This document shows, piece by piece, positions 26,120 through 34,717 of a DNA stretch of 64,000 nucleotides; position 1 is the stretch's first letter; each line of letters opens with the position of its first letter. Under the pieces are notes generated by a model. It saw nothing but the letters and a program-made list of their open reading frames with translations. It did not search any database and had not been told where the DNA came from. Source of the stretch: Serinicoccus profundi (lineage in GTDB: Bacteria; Actinomycetota; Actinomycetes; Actinomycetales; Dermatophilaceae); NCBI RefSeq assembly GCF_008001015.1, contig NZ_CP042862.1:3348001-3412000 (forward strand), read 5' to 3'. The position numbers and the translations under genes are program-made.

Positions 26120-26604
26120 GCACGCTGCACGACTTCGCGGCAGAGACGCTCACCGGCCAGCAGCAGGACCTCGGTGACTACGCCGGCAAGGCTGTGCTGG
26201 TGGTCAACACCGCCAGCCAGTGCGGGTTCACGCCACAGCTCGCCGGCCTCGAGGAGCTGCATTCCGAGCTCGCCGACCGGGGTCTGGTCGTGCTTGGTTT
26301 CCCGTGCAACCAGTTCGGCAACCAGGAGCCGGGCGACGCCGAGCAGATCGGCGAGTTCTGCCAGAGCAACTACGGCGTGAGCTTCCCGATGTTCGCCAAG
26401 GTCGAGGTCAACGGGGGCGACGCGCACCCGCTCTTCACCTGGCTCAAGGAGCAGAAGAAGGGCCTGCTCGGCGGCCGCATCAAGTGGAACTTCACCAAGT
26501 TCCTCATCGGGCCTGACGGCGAGGTCGTCGCGAGGTATGCGCCCACCACCGAGCCGTCCGCGATCCGCGCCGACATCGAGAAGGTCCTGCCCACCACCGC
26601 CTGA
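26116..26604 (+). CDS. glutathione peroxidase family thiol peroxidase
   Basis: The 162-residue enzyme has the family's catalytic Cys in NTASQCGFTPQ (about residue 36), the conserved FPCNQFGNQEPG block, and WNFTKFLIGPDG near the C-terminus. Enzymes with Cys instead of selenocysteine generally use thioredoxin or mycothiol-dependent partners to reduce peroxides. The GTG start at 26116 overlaps the upstream stop. A strong hairpin follows 8 bp after the stop. Confidence 0.93.
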   Translation: MSTLHDFAAETLTGQQQDLGDYAGKAVLVVNTASQCGFTPQLAGLEELHSELADRGLVVLGFPCNQFGNQEPGDAEQIGEFCQSNYGVSFPMFAKVEVNGGDAHPLFTWLKEQKKGLLGGRIKWNFTKFLIGPDGEVVARYAPTTEPSAIRADIEKVLPTTA

Positions 26605-26612
26605 GAACACAG

Positions 26613-26660
26613 CATCGTGGTGGCTGCGGGACGTCGGGGCGACCCGCAGCCACCACGATG
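26613..26660. terminator. bidirectional hairpin terminator
   Basis: The arms CATCGTGGTGGCTGCGGG (26613-26630) and its exact complement (26643-26660) form an 18-bp perfect stem with a 12-nt loop. It sits between the ends of two convergent genes, the peroxidase and rbsD. There is no U-tract, as is common in high-GC actinobacteria. Confidence 0.85.
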
Positions 26661-26691
26661 TGGCTCATGCCCGCGACGATGCGCGGTGATC

Positions 26692-27084
26692 TCAGAAGGC
26701 GACGCCGCAGCGCAGCACGACGTTGGCGTAGGGCGTCGCCTCGCCGGTGCGGACGACGAGGGCGCACCGGCCCACGAGCTCCTTGAGCTCCTCGTGGGGG
26801 ACCTCTTCGCGCGGGCCGAGCAGGCCCGCGCACTGCTCGAAGGTGCGGTCGGCGGCGCCGCCGGTCGCTTCCCGCGCCACGACATACCCCTCCACGACGA
26901 TCTCGTCCAGCAGGGCGTCGAGGACGTCGGCGAAGGCGGGCAGCCCCTGGACGAGCGCGAGGTCGACCACCGGCGTCTCCCGCGGGATCGGCAGGCCGCA
27001 GTCCGCGACGCACACGAGGTCGGTATGCCCCAGGCCGGCGAGCCGGCCGGCCAGCTCGGCGTGCAGGATCCCGCGGCGCTTCAC
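26692..27084 (-). CDS. rbsD: D-ribose pyranase
   Basis: The 130-residue protein interconverts pyranose and furanose forms of ribose before phosphorylation. Recognisable blocks are GILHAELAGRLAGLGHTDL with the catalytic His, VADCGLPIP, and the C-terminal GEATPYANVVLRCGVAF. It is the last gene of the ribose operon, and its start overlaps the end of rbsK by 4 bp. Confidence 0.95.
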   Translation of the reverse strand: MKRRGILHAELAGRLAGLGHTDLVCVADCGLPIPRETPVVDLALVQGLPAFADVLDALLDEIVVEGYVVAREATGGAADRTFEQCAGLLGPREEVPHEELKELVGRCALVVRTGEATPYANVVLRCGVAF

Positions 27085-27988
27085 GGCAGCTCCTGACCGG
27101 CGGCGGGGTAGGACGGCTGGGCCCCGGCGTGCTGCACCGCGAAGGCCCCCACCCGGACGGCGTGGTCGACCGCCTCGGCGAGGTCCGCGCCGGCCAGCAG
27201 CCGGGCGGCGAGCGCCCCGGTGAACGCGTCACCGGCACCCGTCGTGTCCACCGCGCGGACCCGCGGGCTCGCGACGGCCTCCACCCCGGCCGCGGTGGCG
27301 AGGACAGCGCCGGCCGCGCCGGTGGTGACGACCACAGAGGTGACACCGGCGGCGTGCAACGCCCGGGCGTCGGCAGCGGAGTCCTGCCCGGCGGCGATCC
27401 CCAGCTCCGCCAGCGCGGACCGGGCCTCGTGCTCGTTGAGGACGAGCGGGTCCGCCAGCCGGAGCACGTCCGGGGCCAGGCTGACCCACGGGGCGACGTT
27501 GAGCACGACCCGCTGACCGGCCGACGCAGCGGCCCGCGCCGCGGTCTGCGTGGTCTCGCGGGGCAGCTCGCCCTGCAGGAGCAGCACGTCGCCCTCGCCC
27601 ATCCGCGCCACGGCCGCCTCGGCCGTCTCCGGCGGCACGGTGGCGTTGGCCCCGGGCACGACGACGATGGTGTTCTCGCCGTCGTCCGACACGGTGATGA
27701 TCGCCAGACCGGTGGGTATGCCGGCCGCGACGGCGACCGCGCCGAGGTCGACCCCGGCCTCGCGCAGGGAGGCGAGCGCGGTCTGCGCATCGGCGTCGTC
27801 ACCGACCGCGCCGACGAACCTCACCCGCGCGCCTGGAGCGCGGCGGCGAGGGCCTGGTTGGCGCCCTTGCCGCCGGCCGCCCGGGTGCCCCCCGTGCCGA
27901 GCACGGTCTCACCCGGCGCGGGGTGGGCACGGACCTGGGCGAAGAGGTCGACGTTGGTCGAGCCGACGACCAGGAGGGTGGGGCTCAC
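27081..27988 (-). pseudogene. rbsK: ribokinase with one frameshift near the N-terminus
   Basis: The reconstructed ~302-residue PfkB-family kinase phosphorylates ribose to ribose 5-phosphate. It starts at GTG 27988, overlapping the rbsB stop, with TLLVVGSTNVDLFAQV and the signature AAGGKGANQALAAAL. At about 27832 the frame ends in a TGA and resumes one base off as RVRFVGAVGDDAD, consistent with one missing base. The second PfkB signature, AVDTTGAGDAFTGALAARLL, with the catalytic Asp, is intact. As the only ribokinase of an otherwise complete operon, a sequence error is as likely as real inactivation. Confidence 0.88.
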
Positions 27989-28926
27989 TGATAGTCCGCC
28001 ACGTTGTCCGTGGTGACCGTGACGACGTCGATCGGCTGCGACTCGGGCAGGTCCTCGCCGTCCACGGCCTGCAGCGCGGCCTCCACGGCGGCGCGGCCGA
28101 GCTCGGCGGGCTGCTGGGCGATCGTCGCCACCATCGAGCCCTCCTCGATCGCGGTGAGGGCGTCGCCGGTGCCGTCGAAGCCCACGACGAAGACCTCCTC
28201 GCCGGCCCGGTCACCGAGCGCCTGCAGTGCGCCGAGCGCCATCTCGTCGTTCTCGGCGAAGATGCCGGTCACCTCGGGGTTGCTCTCCAGCAGGTTGGTC
28301 GCGACGTCCAGACCCTGGGCGCGGTCGAAGTTGGCGGGCTGCATGGCGACGACCTCGATGTCGGGGAACTCCGCGATGCCCTCCTCGAAGCCCTGACCGC
28401 GGTCCCGGCTCGCCGACGTCCCGGCGACGCCCTGGAGGACGACGACCTGGCCCTCCTCGCCCATCGCCTCGGCGAGGGCCTGGGCGGCCTGACGGCCCCC
28501 GGCCACGTTGTCGCTGCTCACGGTGGTGTTGACGGTGGCGCCCTCGACCGCGCGATCGACGGCGATGACGGGGATGTCGGCCTGGAGCAGCGGGTCGACG
28601 GCTGCGGCGGCGGCCTCGGAGTCGACCGGGTTGATGAGGACGGCGTCGGTCTCCTGCGTCGCCGCGTTGGCGAGCTGGTTCTGCTGGGTGGCCGCGTCGT
28701 TCTGGGCGTCGACGACCTCCAGGCTGACGCCCGCCTCGTCCGCGGCCTCCTGGGCACCGTCGCGCAGGTCGATGAAGAAGGGGTTGTTGAGCGTGGAGAC
28801 CGCCAGGGTGAGACTGCGGTCACCCCCCTCGGCCGAGCCCTCGCCGCCCCGGTTGCAGGCGGACAGGGTGAGCGCGAGGGTCGCGGTGAGCGCGAGGGCG
28901 GTGGTGCGGCGGGATGCGGTGGTCAT
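27985..28926 (-). CDS. rbsB: ribose ABC transporter substrate-binding lipoprotein
   Basis: The 313-residue periplasmic-type binding protein delivers ribose to RbsC. It has a lipoprotein signal ending in LTLSACN, then the sugar-binding fold: VSTLNNPFFIDLRDGAQEAA, DAVLINPVDSEAAAAAVDPL and IPVIAVDRAV. The lipid anchor fits a Gram-positive envelope. It lies 45 bp after rbsC. Confidence 0.95.
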   Translation of the reverse strand: MTTASRRTTALALTATLALTLSACNRGGEGSAEGGDRSLTLAVSTLNNPFFIDLRDGAQEAADEAGVSLEVVDAQNDAATQQNQLANAATQETDAVLINPVDSEAAAAAVDPLLQADIPVIAVDRAVEGATVNTTVSSDNVAGGRQAAQALAEAMGEEGQVVVLQGVAGTSASRDRGQGFEEGIAEFPDIEVVAMQPANFDRAQGLDVATNLLESNPEVTGIFAENDEMALGALQALGDRAGEEVFVVGFDGTGDALTAIEEGSMVATIAQQPAELGRAAVEAALQAVDGEDLPESQPIDVVTVTTDNVADYQ

Positions 28927-28971
28927 GGTTGCTCTCTTCCTTGAGGGTGGTGACGGTGATGGATGCGGGGG

Positions 28972-29946
28972 TCAGGAGGTCTTGCGCCGCAGGACGTCCA
29001 TGCCGACGGCGAGCGCGATGACGACGCCGATGACGACCTGCTGCCAGAACGAGCTGACGTTGAGCAGGTTGAGCCCGTTGCGGATGACGGCGAGGACCAG
29101 CGCGCCGATGAGGGTCCCGACCGCGCGGCCCTGGCCGCCGGCCAGGCTGGCCCCACCGATGACGACGGCGGCGATGGCGTCGAGCTCGTAGCCCACGGCG
29201 GCCTGCGGCTGCGCGGAGCTGAGGCGCCCGGCGAGCACCATCCCGGCGACGCCGGCGTAGAGCCCGCTGAGCGCGAAGACGGTGGCGGTGAGGCGCTTGA
29301 CCGGCAGTCCGGACAGGCGCGCCGCCTCCTCGTTGCCGCCGACGGCATACAACGAGCGGCCGAAGACGGTGACGTTGAGCACGAAGGCGGTGATGGCGAA
29401 CATCACGAGCATGACGAGGATCGGGACGGGTATGCCGAGCACCGAGTTGCCCAGCCAGCTGACCTCGGGCGGCATCGACTGGGGGCGGCCGCCGGAGACC
29501 ACGAGGGTCAGGCCGCGCGCGACCGACAGCATGGCCAGGGTGGAGATGAAGGCGGGCAGCGTGCCGTAGGCCGTGGCCAGCCCGGAGACGAGCCCGGCCA
29601 GCAGGCCGACGAGCGGGCCGACGACCAGGGCGAGGACCCCCGGCATACCGGAGGCGGCGATCCAGCCCGCACACACGGCGGACAGCGCGGCGACGCTACC
29701 CACGGACAGGTCGATCCCGGCCGCGACGATGACGTAGGTCATGCCGAAGGCGAGGATGGCGACGACCGCGGCCTGGACCCCGACGTTGAGCAGGTTGCTC
29801 GTCGTGAGGAAGTCGGGCGTGGCGATGAACATCGCGACGCAGACCAGGACGAGGCCCACGAGGGCGCCGTTGTCGGACAGGAACTGACCGATCCGGCGTC
29901 CGCGTCGCGCGGGTGCCGGGGTGCGGGTGGTGGTGTCAGTGGACAC
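28972..29946 (-). CDS. rbsC: ribose ABC transporter permease
   Basis: The 324-residue permease has about ten hydrophobic segments and the BPD_transp_2 pattern, including MTYVIVAAGIDLSVGSVAAL. It forms the channel for ribose import. The GTG start at 29946 lies inside the 3' end of rbsA (11-bp overlap). Asn/Gly-rich loops such as VGGNEEAARLSGLPVKRLTA match RbsC/XylH relatives. Confidence 0.95.
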   Translation of the reverse strand: MSTDTTTRTPAPARRGRRIGQFLSDNGALVGLVLVCVAMFIATPDFLTTSNLLNVGVQAAVVAILAFGMTYVIVAAGIDLSVGSVAALSAVCAGWIAASGMPGVLALVVGPLVGLLAGLVSGLATAYGTLPAFISTLAMLSVARGLTLVVSGGRPQSMPPEVSWLGNSVLGIPVPILVMLVMFAITAFVLNVTVFGRSLYAVGGNEEAARLSGLPVKRLTATVFALSGLYAGVAGMVLAGRLSSAQPQAAVGYELDAIAAVVIGGASLAGGQGRAVGTLIGALVLAVIRNGLNLLNVSSFWQQVVIGVVIALAVGMDVLRRKTS

Positions 29947-31441
29947 GGGTGGACTCGACCTCCTTGACGGCCAGCGACATGACGCTGTCCTGGGTTGCTT
30001 CGGTGGCGGGGAGCTCGCCGACGACGCGCCCTCCCGCCATGACGACGACGCGGTCGCTCATCCCGAGGACCTCGGGGAGCTCGCTCGAGGCGAGCAGCAC
30101 GGCACCCCCGGCGTCGGTGATGGCGTTGATGAGCTCGTAGATCTCGACCTTGGCGCCGACGTCGACGCCTCTGGTCGGCTCGTCGAGGAGCAGGACCCGT
30201 GAGCGGGCGAGCGTCCAGCGGCCGAAGACGACCTTCTGCTGGTTGCCGCCGGACAGGGAGCGCGCGGGTTGGCGCACGTCGTGCAGCCGGATGCGCAGCT
30301 GCTCGCTGACCTCACCGGCGCGGCGACGCTGACCCCGCAGGTCCGCGAGCAGGCCGCGGCCGTGGGAGCGCAGCGTGGCGTAGCCCAGGTTGTTCTCGAC
30401 GCTGGCGTCCAGGACCAGGCCCTGGCTCTTGCGGTCCTCCGGCACGTGGCCGACCCCGGCCCGGACCGCGGCCGCGACGTCGTGGCCGGCCAGCTCCTGC
30501 CCGTCGACGCGGACGCTGCCGGCGTCATACCGGTCGGCGCCGGCGATGGCGCGCAGCACCTCGGTGCGTCCGGCCCCCACGAGACCGGCGAGGCCGACGA
30601 CCTCTCCGGCGCGCACGGTGAGCGAGACGTCCTCGAAGGCGCCCTCGCGGGTGAGGCCGGAGACCTCCAGCAGGGGCTCCCCGGCCTCGGCCTGACGGCG
30701 CGGGAAGAGCTGGTCGATGCTGCGGCCCACCATGAGGCGGATGAGCTCGGGCTCGGGGGTCGAGGCGGGGACCTCCTCGACGAAGGAGCCGTCGCGCAGC
30801 ACCGTGACGCTGTCGCCGATCTCGGCGATCTCCTCGAGGTGGTGGCTGATGAAGACCATGCCGACGCCGTCGCGGCGCAGCTGGTCGACGACGCTGAAGA
30901 GCTGGGCGATCTCGGTGCGGGTGAGCGCCGCGGTCGGCTCGTCGAGCACGAGGAAGCGGGCCTGCACGCTGAGCGCCTTGGCGATCTCGACGAGCTGCTG
31001 GCGGGCGATGCCCAGGGTGCCGACCGGCCGGTCGAGGTCGACGTCGAGGCCGATCCGCTCCAGCGCCTCCCGCGCCGTGCGCCGCATCTGCGGCCGGTCG
31101 ACGAGGCCCAGCCGGCGGGGCGTGCGGCCGAGCGTGATGTTCTCGGCCACGCTCAGGGACCGGACGAGGTTGAGCTCCTGATGGATGGTGGCGATGCCGA
31201 GCCGTTCGGCGTCCTTGGTGCTCGCGATCCGCACCGGCTCGCCGTCGAGCAGGATGCGGCCGGAGTCGGGCTCGTGGACGCCGGCGATCATCTTCACCAG
31301 CGTCGACTTGCCCGCACCGTTCTCGCCGAGCAGGACCTGGACCTGCCCGGGGCGGACGGTGAGGTCGACGTCGGAGAGGGCGACGACGCCGCCGAATCTC
31401 TTGCCGACGCCCTGGAGCTCGAGGACGGGACCGGTGGTCAT
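29936..31441 (-). CDS. rbsA: ribose ABC transporter ATP-binding protein (two ATPase domains)
   Basis: The 501-residue protein has two fused ABC domains. Domain 1 has Walker A GENGAGKST, signature LGIARQQLVEI and Walker B VLDEPTAAL. Domain 2 has the degenerate loop GLVGAGRTE, signature LSGGNQQKVVFGRW and VLLLDEPTRGVDVGA. This layout is typical of RbsA/MglA. ATG 31441 overlaps the stop of the LacI gene, so regulator and transporter are in one transcript. Confidence 0.95.
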   Translation of the reverse strand: MTTGPVLELQGVGKRFGGVVALSDVDLTVRPGQVQVLLGENGAGKSTLVKMIAGVHEPDSGRILLDGEPVRIASTKDAERLGIATIHQELNLVRSLSVAENITLGRTPRRLGLVDRPQMRRTAREALERIGLDVDLDRPVGTLGIARQQLVEIAKALSVQARFLVLDEPTAALTRTEIAQLFSVVDQLRRDGVGMVFISHHLEEIAEIGDSVTVLRDGSFVEEVPASTPEPELIRLMVGRSIDQLFPRRQAEAGEPLLEVSGLTREGAFEDVSLTVRAGEVVGLAGLVGAGRTEVLRAIAGADRYDAGSVRVDGQELAGHDVAAAVRAGVGHVPEDRKSQGLVLDASVENNLGYATLRSHGRGLLADLRGQRRRAGEVSEQLRIRLHDVRQPARSLSGGNQQKVVFGRWTLARSRVLLLDEPTRGVDVGAKVEIYELINAITDAGGAVLLASSELPEVLGMSDRVVVMAGGRVVGELPATEATQDSVMSLAVKEVESTRVH

Positions 31442-32442
31442 GATGCCTCCGAGGGGGTGGTGGCGGTGGTCCGGCAGGACTGCCGGACCACGAGGCGGGT
31501 GGGGACGACGACGTCGTCGACGGGCTCCCCGGCGATCCGGGCCAGCAGGCCGTCCACCGCGGCGCAGCCGAGGGCGGGCACGTCCTGGGCGACGGCGGTG
31601 ACCGGGGGGTCCAGCAGCGGGAACCAGAGGCTGTCGTCGAAGGAGACGACCGCGATGTCGTGACCGATCCGCAGGCCCGCCTCCTTGGCGGCGGTGAGCG
31701 CACCGACCGCCATGAGGCTGTCCCCGGCGAAGATCGCCGTGGGGCGGCGGTCCCCCGCGAGCAGGCTGCGGGCGGCGCGGTAGCCGCTGCCCTCCCGGAA
31801 GTCGCCCTCCACGACCCACTCCTCGGGCACCGGGGCGCCGCGCTCCGCGAGGGCGGCGAGGCTCGCCGCGCGGCGGGCACGACCGGTGGAGGAGGACTGG
31901 GGTCCGGCGATGAGGGCGATGTCGCGGTGCCCGAGGTCGAGCAGGTGCTCGATCATCTGGCGCGAGCCCATGGCGTCGTCGGAGCGGACCACCGGGGCGT
32001 GGTGGTTCTCCACCCGCCGGTCGAGCAGGACCAGCGGCAGCTCCTCGGGCACCTCGACCGGCGCCCCACCCTGAGGCACGACGATGAGGCCGTCGACCCG
32101 CTGGGTGGTGAGCGCCCGCAGCGCGTCGACCTGACGCTCGGGGCGCTCGTCGGCGTTCATGGTGATGACCGCGAGGCCGCGCGCCGCCGCCCGCTGCTCG
32201 ACGGCATACGCGAGGTCGGAGAAGAAGGGGTTGCGCACGTCGGAGATGAGCAGGCCGATGGTGTCGGTGCGCTGGGTGCGCAGAGACCGCGCGGCCTTGT
32301 TGACCTCGTAGCCCAGCTCGGTCGCCGCCCGGCGCACGGCCTCGACCGTGGCCGCCGAGGCGGGCCCGCCACCGGTGAGGGCGCGCGAGGCGGTGGCCAG
32401 CGAGACGCCCGCGCGGGCGGCGACATCGCGGATCGTGGCCAT
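31438..32442 (-). CDS. LacI-family regulator of the ribose operon
   Basis: The 334-residue repressor has the LacI HTH (TIRDVAARAGVSLATASRAL) with the hinge helix region VNKAARSLRTQRTDTIG and a ribose-binding-protein-like sensor domain. ATG 32442 is preceded by GAGGAGG. It is the first gene of the rbs operon. A perfect 16-bp LacI-type operator lies 32 bp upstream, so it probably represses the whole operon, with ribose or a ribose derivative as inducer (inference). Confidence 0.92.
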   Translation of the reverse strand: MATIRDVAARAGVSLATASRALTGGGPASAATVEAVRRAATELGYEVNKAARSLRTQRTDTIGLLISDVRNPFFSDLAYAVEQRAAARGLAVITMNADERPERQVDALRALTTQRVDGLIVVPQGGAPVEVPEELPLVLLDRRVENHHAPVVRSDDAMGSRQMIEHLLDLGHRDIALIAGPQSSSTGRARRAASLAALAERGAPVPEEWVVEGDFREGSGYRAARSLLAGDRRPTAIFAGDSLMAVGALTAAKEAGLRIGHDIAVVSFDDSLWFPLLDPPVTAVAQDVPALGCAAVDGLLARIAGEPVDDVVVPTRLVVRQSCRTTATTPSEAS

Positions 32443-32474
32443 CGGCTGGACCTCCTCGTCCTGGCAAGCTGGGT

Positions 32475-32490
32475 GTGGAAACGTTTCCAC
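32475..32490. promoter_or_regulatory. LacI-family operator
   Basis: GTGGAAACGTTTCCAC is a perfect palindrome with the central CG typical of LacI/GalR-family operators. It lies 32 bp upstream of the regulator gene that starts the ribose operon, which implies autoregulation. Confidence 0.85.
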
Positions 32491-32595
32491 TCTCGCGGAC
32501 GTTACCGCACGTCCGTGCCCTCTGCAAGAGCCCCGCCCGGCCGCCGACGGCTAAACCTGTTGCGCCGCGCCACCGCTGCAGGCTGGGATCAGCCC

Positions 32596-33477
32596 ATGGC
32601 CGTGACGATGAGCACCCCCGACCCCGCCGACCTCGCGGGCGTCCTCGAGGCGGTTGCGGCCTGGCAGCTGCCGGGCTCGCCGCTGCAGCTCCACCCCGGT
32701 GACATCGGGTGGTTCGGCGGTCGGGGTGAGGCGGCGACCGCGGCGGCGCTGCGGGTATGGCGTCGCTCCGGGCGCGTCGTCGCCGTCGGACTGCTCGACG
32801 GCGAGGCGTTGCTGCGTCTCGGCATCGACCCGAGGGAGCAGCGGGAAGAGGAGCTCGCGCGCCGAATCGTCGAGGACGTCGTCGCAGACGACGCCCGGGT
32901 GCTGCCCACGGGTGAGGTCGGGGTCGAGTGCCCGCCGGGGGCGCTGATCCACGACCTGCTCGGCGAGGTCGGGTGGTCGCTGGACGAGCCGTGGACCCTG
33001 CTGGGTCGCGACCTGGCCGAGCCGGTCGAGGCACCCGCGCTGCACGTCGCGGAGATCGGGGCGGAGCGCGCGGCGGCGTGGGCGGCGGTGCACCGGGCGG
33101 CCTTCGACGGCACCGCGGTGACCCAGGAGTGGGCGACCCGGCGGTTCCTCACCATGGCTGAGGGGCCGGCGGCGCAGGACGCCCGCTTCCTGCTCGGTGT
33201 CGACGACCAGGGGCGCGCGGTGGCGTGCGCCGGGGTCTGGGGTGCGGGCGCCGGGCACCTCGGCATCGTCGAGCCGATGGGGGTGGACCCGCAGCACCGG
33301 GGGCGGGGCTACGGCCGGGAGATCACCCTCGCCGCCGCCGGGGCGCTGCGAGACCTCGGCGCGGCGCAGGCGTGGGTCGCCACGACGACCAGCAACCGCG
33401 GGGCGGTCGCGACCTACGAGGCTGCCGGATTCGTGGCTCACGGGCAGCGGCGCGACCGCGTGCGGGCCGCGGGGTGA
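32596..33477 (+). CDS. GNAT family N-acetyltransferase
   Basis: The 293-residue protein has a C-terminal GNAT domain with the acetyl-CoA loop MGVDPQHRGRGYGREITLAA, followed by AWVATTTSNRGAVATYEAAG. The N-terminal ~140 residues look like a degenerate second GNAT-like unit without the CoA loop. Start is ATG 32596 or 32608. Substrate unknown. It is divergent from the ribose operon. Confidence 0.8.
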   Translation: MAVTMSTPDPADLAGVLEAVAAWQLPGSPLQLHPGDIGWFGGRGEAATAAALRVWRRSGRVVAVGLLDGEALLRLGIDPREQREEELARRIVEDVVADDARVLPTGEVGVECPPGALIHDLLGEVGWSLDEPWTLLGRDLAEPVEAPALHVAEIGAERAAAWAAVHRAAFDGTAVTQEWATRRFLTMAEGPAAQDARFLLGVDDQGRAVACAGVWGAGAGHLGIVEPMGVDPQHRGRGYGREITLAAAGALRDLGAAQAWVATTTSNRGAVATYEAAGFVAHGQRRDRVRAAG

Positions 33478-33686
33478 GTGCCGTGGGATGAGTGCTGTGG
33501 GAGCTGCCGCGCGCGGTCGTTGGGTGGGCCTGCCCACCTGCTCTCTGGGGGCTCCCCCCGGTCGTGCGAGTGGCGTTCCGCGAGCCACGGAGACACGGAC
33601 GCCCGTCGGCGGCAGCGTGGTGGGTATGGGTCGCCCTGGCAGCACGCACCCACCACGGTGGCACGCGCCCACCACGGTGCCGGATC

Positions 33687-34148
33687 ATGGACACCGTGAC
33701 GACGACCGAGCTGCCCGTGCAGGTGGTGGAGATCGGCATCGCCCCGGGCGCCCGGCTGCCGGTCAAGTCCGTCGAGCAGGTCGACGCCGAGGCGGGCGTG
33801 GGGCTGGTCGGCGACCGCTACCACGGCACCCGGCACCGCCACGTCACGATCCAGTCGCGCACCGACCTCGAGGCCGCCGCGCAGGAGCTGGGCCGGCCGG
33901 TGCCTGCCAGTGGCACTCGCCGCAACCTCACCGTCTCGCACGGCCCCGTCCCCACGAAGCCCGGCACCCTCGTCCGCGTGGGCGATGTCGAGCTCCAGGT
34001 GGTGCGGCTCGCGGCGCCGTGCCGACTGCTGGACGACTGGCTCGGCCCCGGGGCGATGCGGGCCCTGCACGGCCGCGGCGGCACGGTCTGCCGCCTGCTC
34101 ACCTCCGGCACGGTCGCGCTGGGTGACGAGGTGATCTGGGACGCATGA
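33687..34148 (+). CDS. MOSC domain protein
   Basis: The 153-residue protein is a stand-alone MOSC domain, the fold of molybdenum cofactor sulfurase C-termini. It shows GLVGDRYHGTRHRHVTIQS near the N-terminus and the conserved Cys in VRLAAPCRLLDDW. Such small MOSC proteins may handle sulfur or Mo-cofactor. A molybdenum hydroxylase is encoded 20 kb away, but no direct link is shown. Its stop overlaps the next ATG (ATGA). Short tandem CCCACCACGGTG repeats precede it. Confidence 0.85.
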   Translation: MDTVTTTELPVQVVEIGIAPGARLPVKSVEQVDAEAGVGLVGDRYHGTRHRHVTIQSRTDLEAAAQELGRPVPASGTRRNLTVSHGPVPTKPGTLVRVGDVELQVVRLAAPCRLLDDWLGPGAMRALHGRGGTVCRLLTSGTVALGDEVIWDA

Positions 34149-34717
34149 GCCAGCCAGCCGCGGGCGGGACGCCCCCGCCCACCACGCCGCACGGCATACC
34201 GTGGCGGTGGGGCGTGAGCGAGGCCGAGGTGGCCCGGCACTACGGCTGCGACGACCTGGCCCGGACCGGTGACCTGCGGCTGGCTCGCGGGATCGACGTC
34301 GCCGCCGACCCCGAGGTGGTCTTCGCGTGGCTGGGCAACCTGCGGGTCGCGCCCTACAGCTACGACTGGCTCGACAATCTCGGGCGCCGCAGCCCGCGGA
34401 GGCTGCGCACAGACCTGCCACCGCTCACTTCCGGGCAGCGGGTGATGACGATCTTCAGCGCGCTGGACGTGGTGCCGGGCCAGGAGCTGACGCTGGGCCT
34501 GCGGCAGGGCGCAGGACTGCGGCTGTTCGGTCAGGTGCTGGTGACGTATGCCGTCCGCCCCAACGGCACCGGCTCTCGCCTGCTGGCCGTGCTGCGCCTG
34601 CAGCGGGACCGCGGCGGGCGGTTCGCCGACCTGCGCCGGCACGCGCTGGCCTGGGGCGATCTGCTGATGATGGCCAAGCAACTACAGACCCTGCGGGACC
34701 TCGCGGAGGAGACCTAG
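34145..34717 (+). CDS. SRPBCC-like hypothetical protein
   Basis: The 190-residue protein is translationally coupled to the MOSC gene. LARGIDVAADPEVVFAWLGN looks like the first strand and helix of a START/SRPBCC fold, and the C-terminus LLMMAKQLQTLRDLAEET looks like the long closing helix. I know no function for it. Its TAG stop shares the palindrome CTAG with the stop of the convergent esterase gene. Confidence 0.6.
   Translation: MSQPAAGGTPPPTTPHGIPWRWGVSEAEVARHYGCDDLARTGDLRLARGIDVAADPEVVFAWLGNLRVAPYSYDWLDNLGRRSPRRLRTDLPPLTSGQRVMTIFSALDVVPGQELTLGLRQGAGLRLFGQVLVTYAVRPNGTGSRLLAVLRLQRDRGGRFADLRRHALAWGDLLMMAKQLQTLRDLAEET

Noticed and set aside
29936-33034. 1032-residue frame extending rbsA upstream
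   Set aside because: Only the last 501 residues are RbsA; the upstream extension runs in another frame through the LacI and GNAT genes and has no start signal.
33620-33680. operator from the CCCACCACGGTG repeats before the MOSC gene
   Set aside because: The two copies are short, of simple composition, and lie in a generally GC-rich spacer; nothing ties them to regulation.
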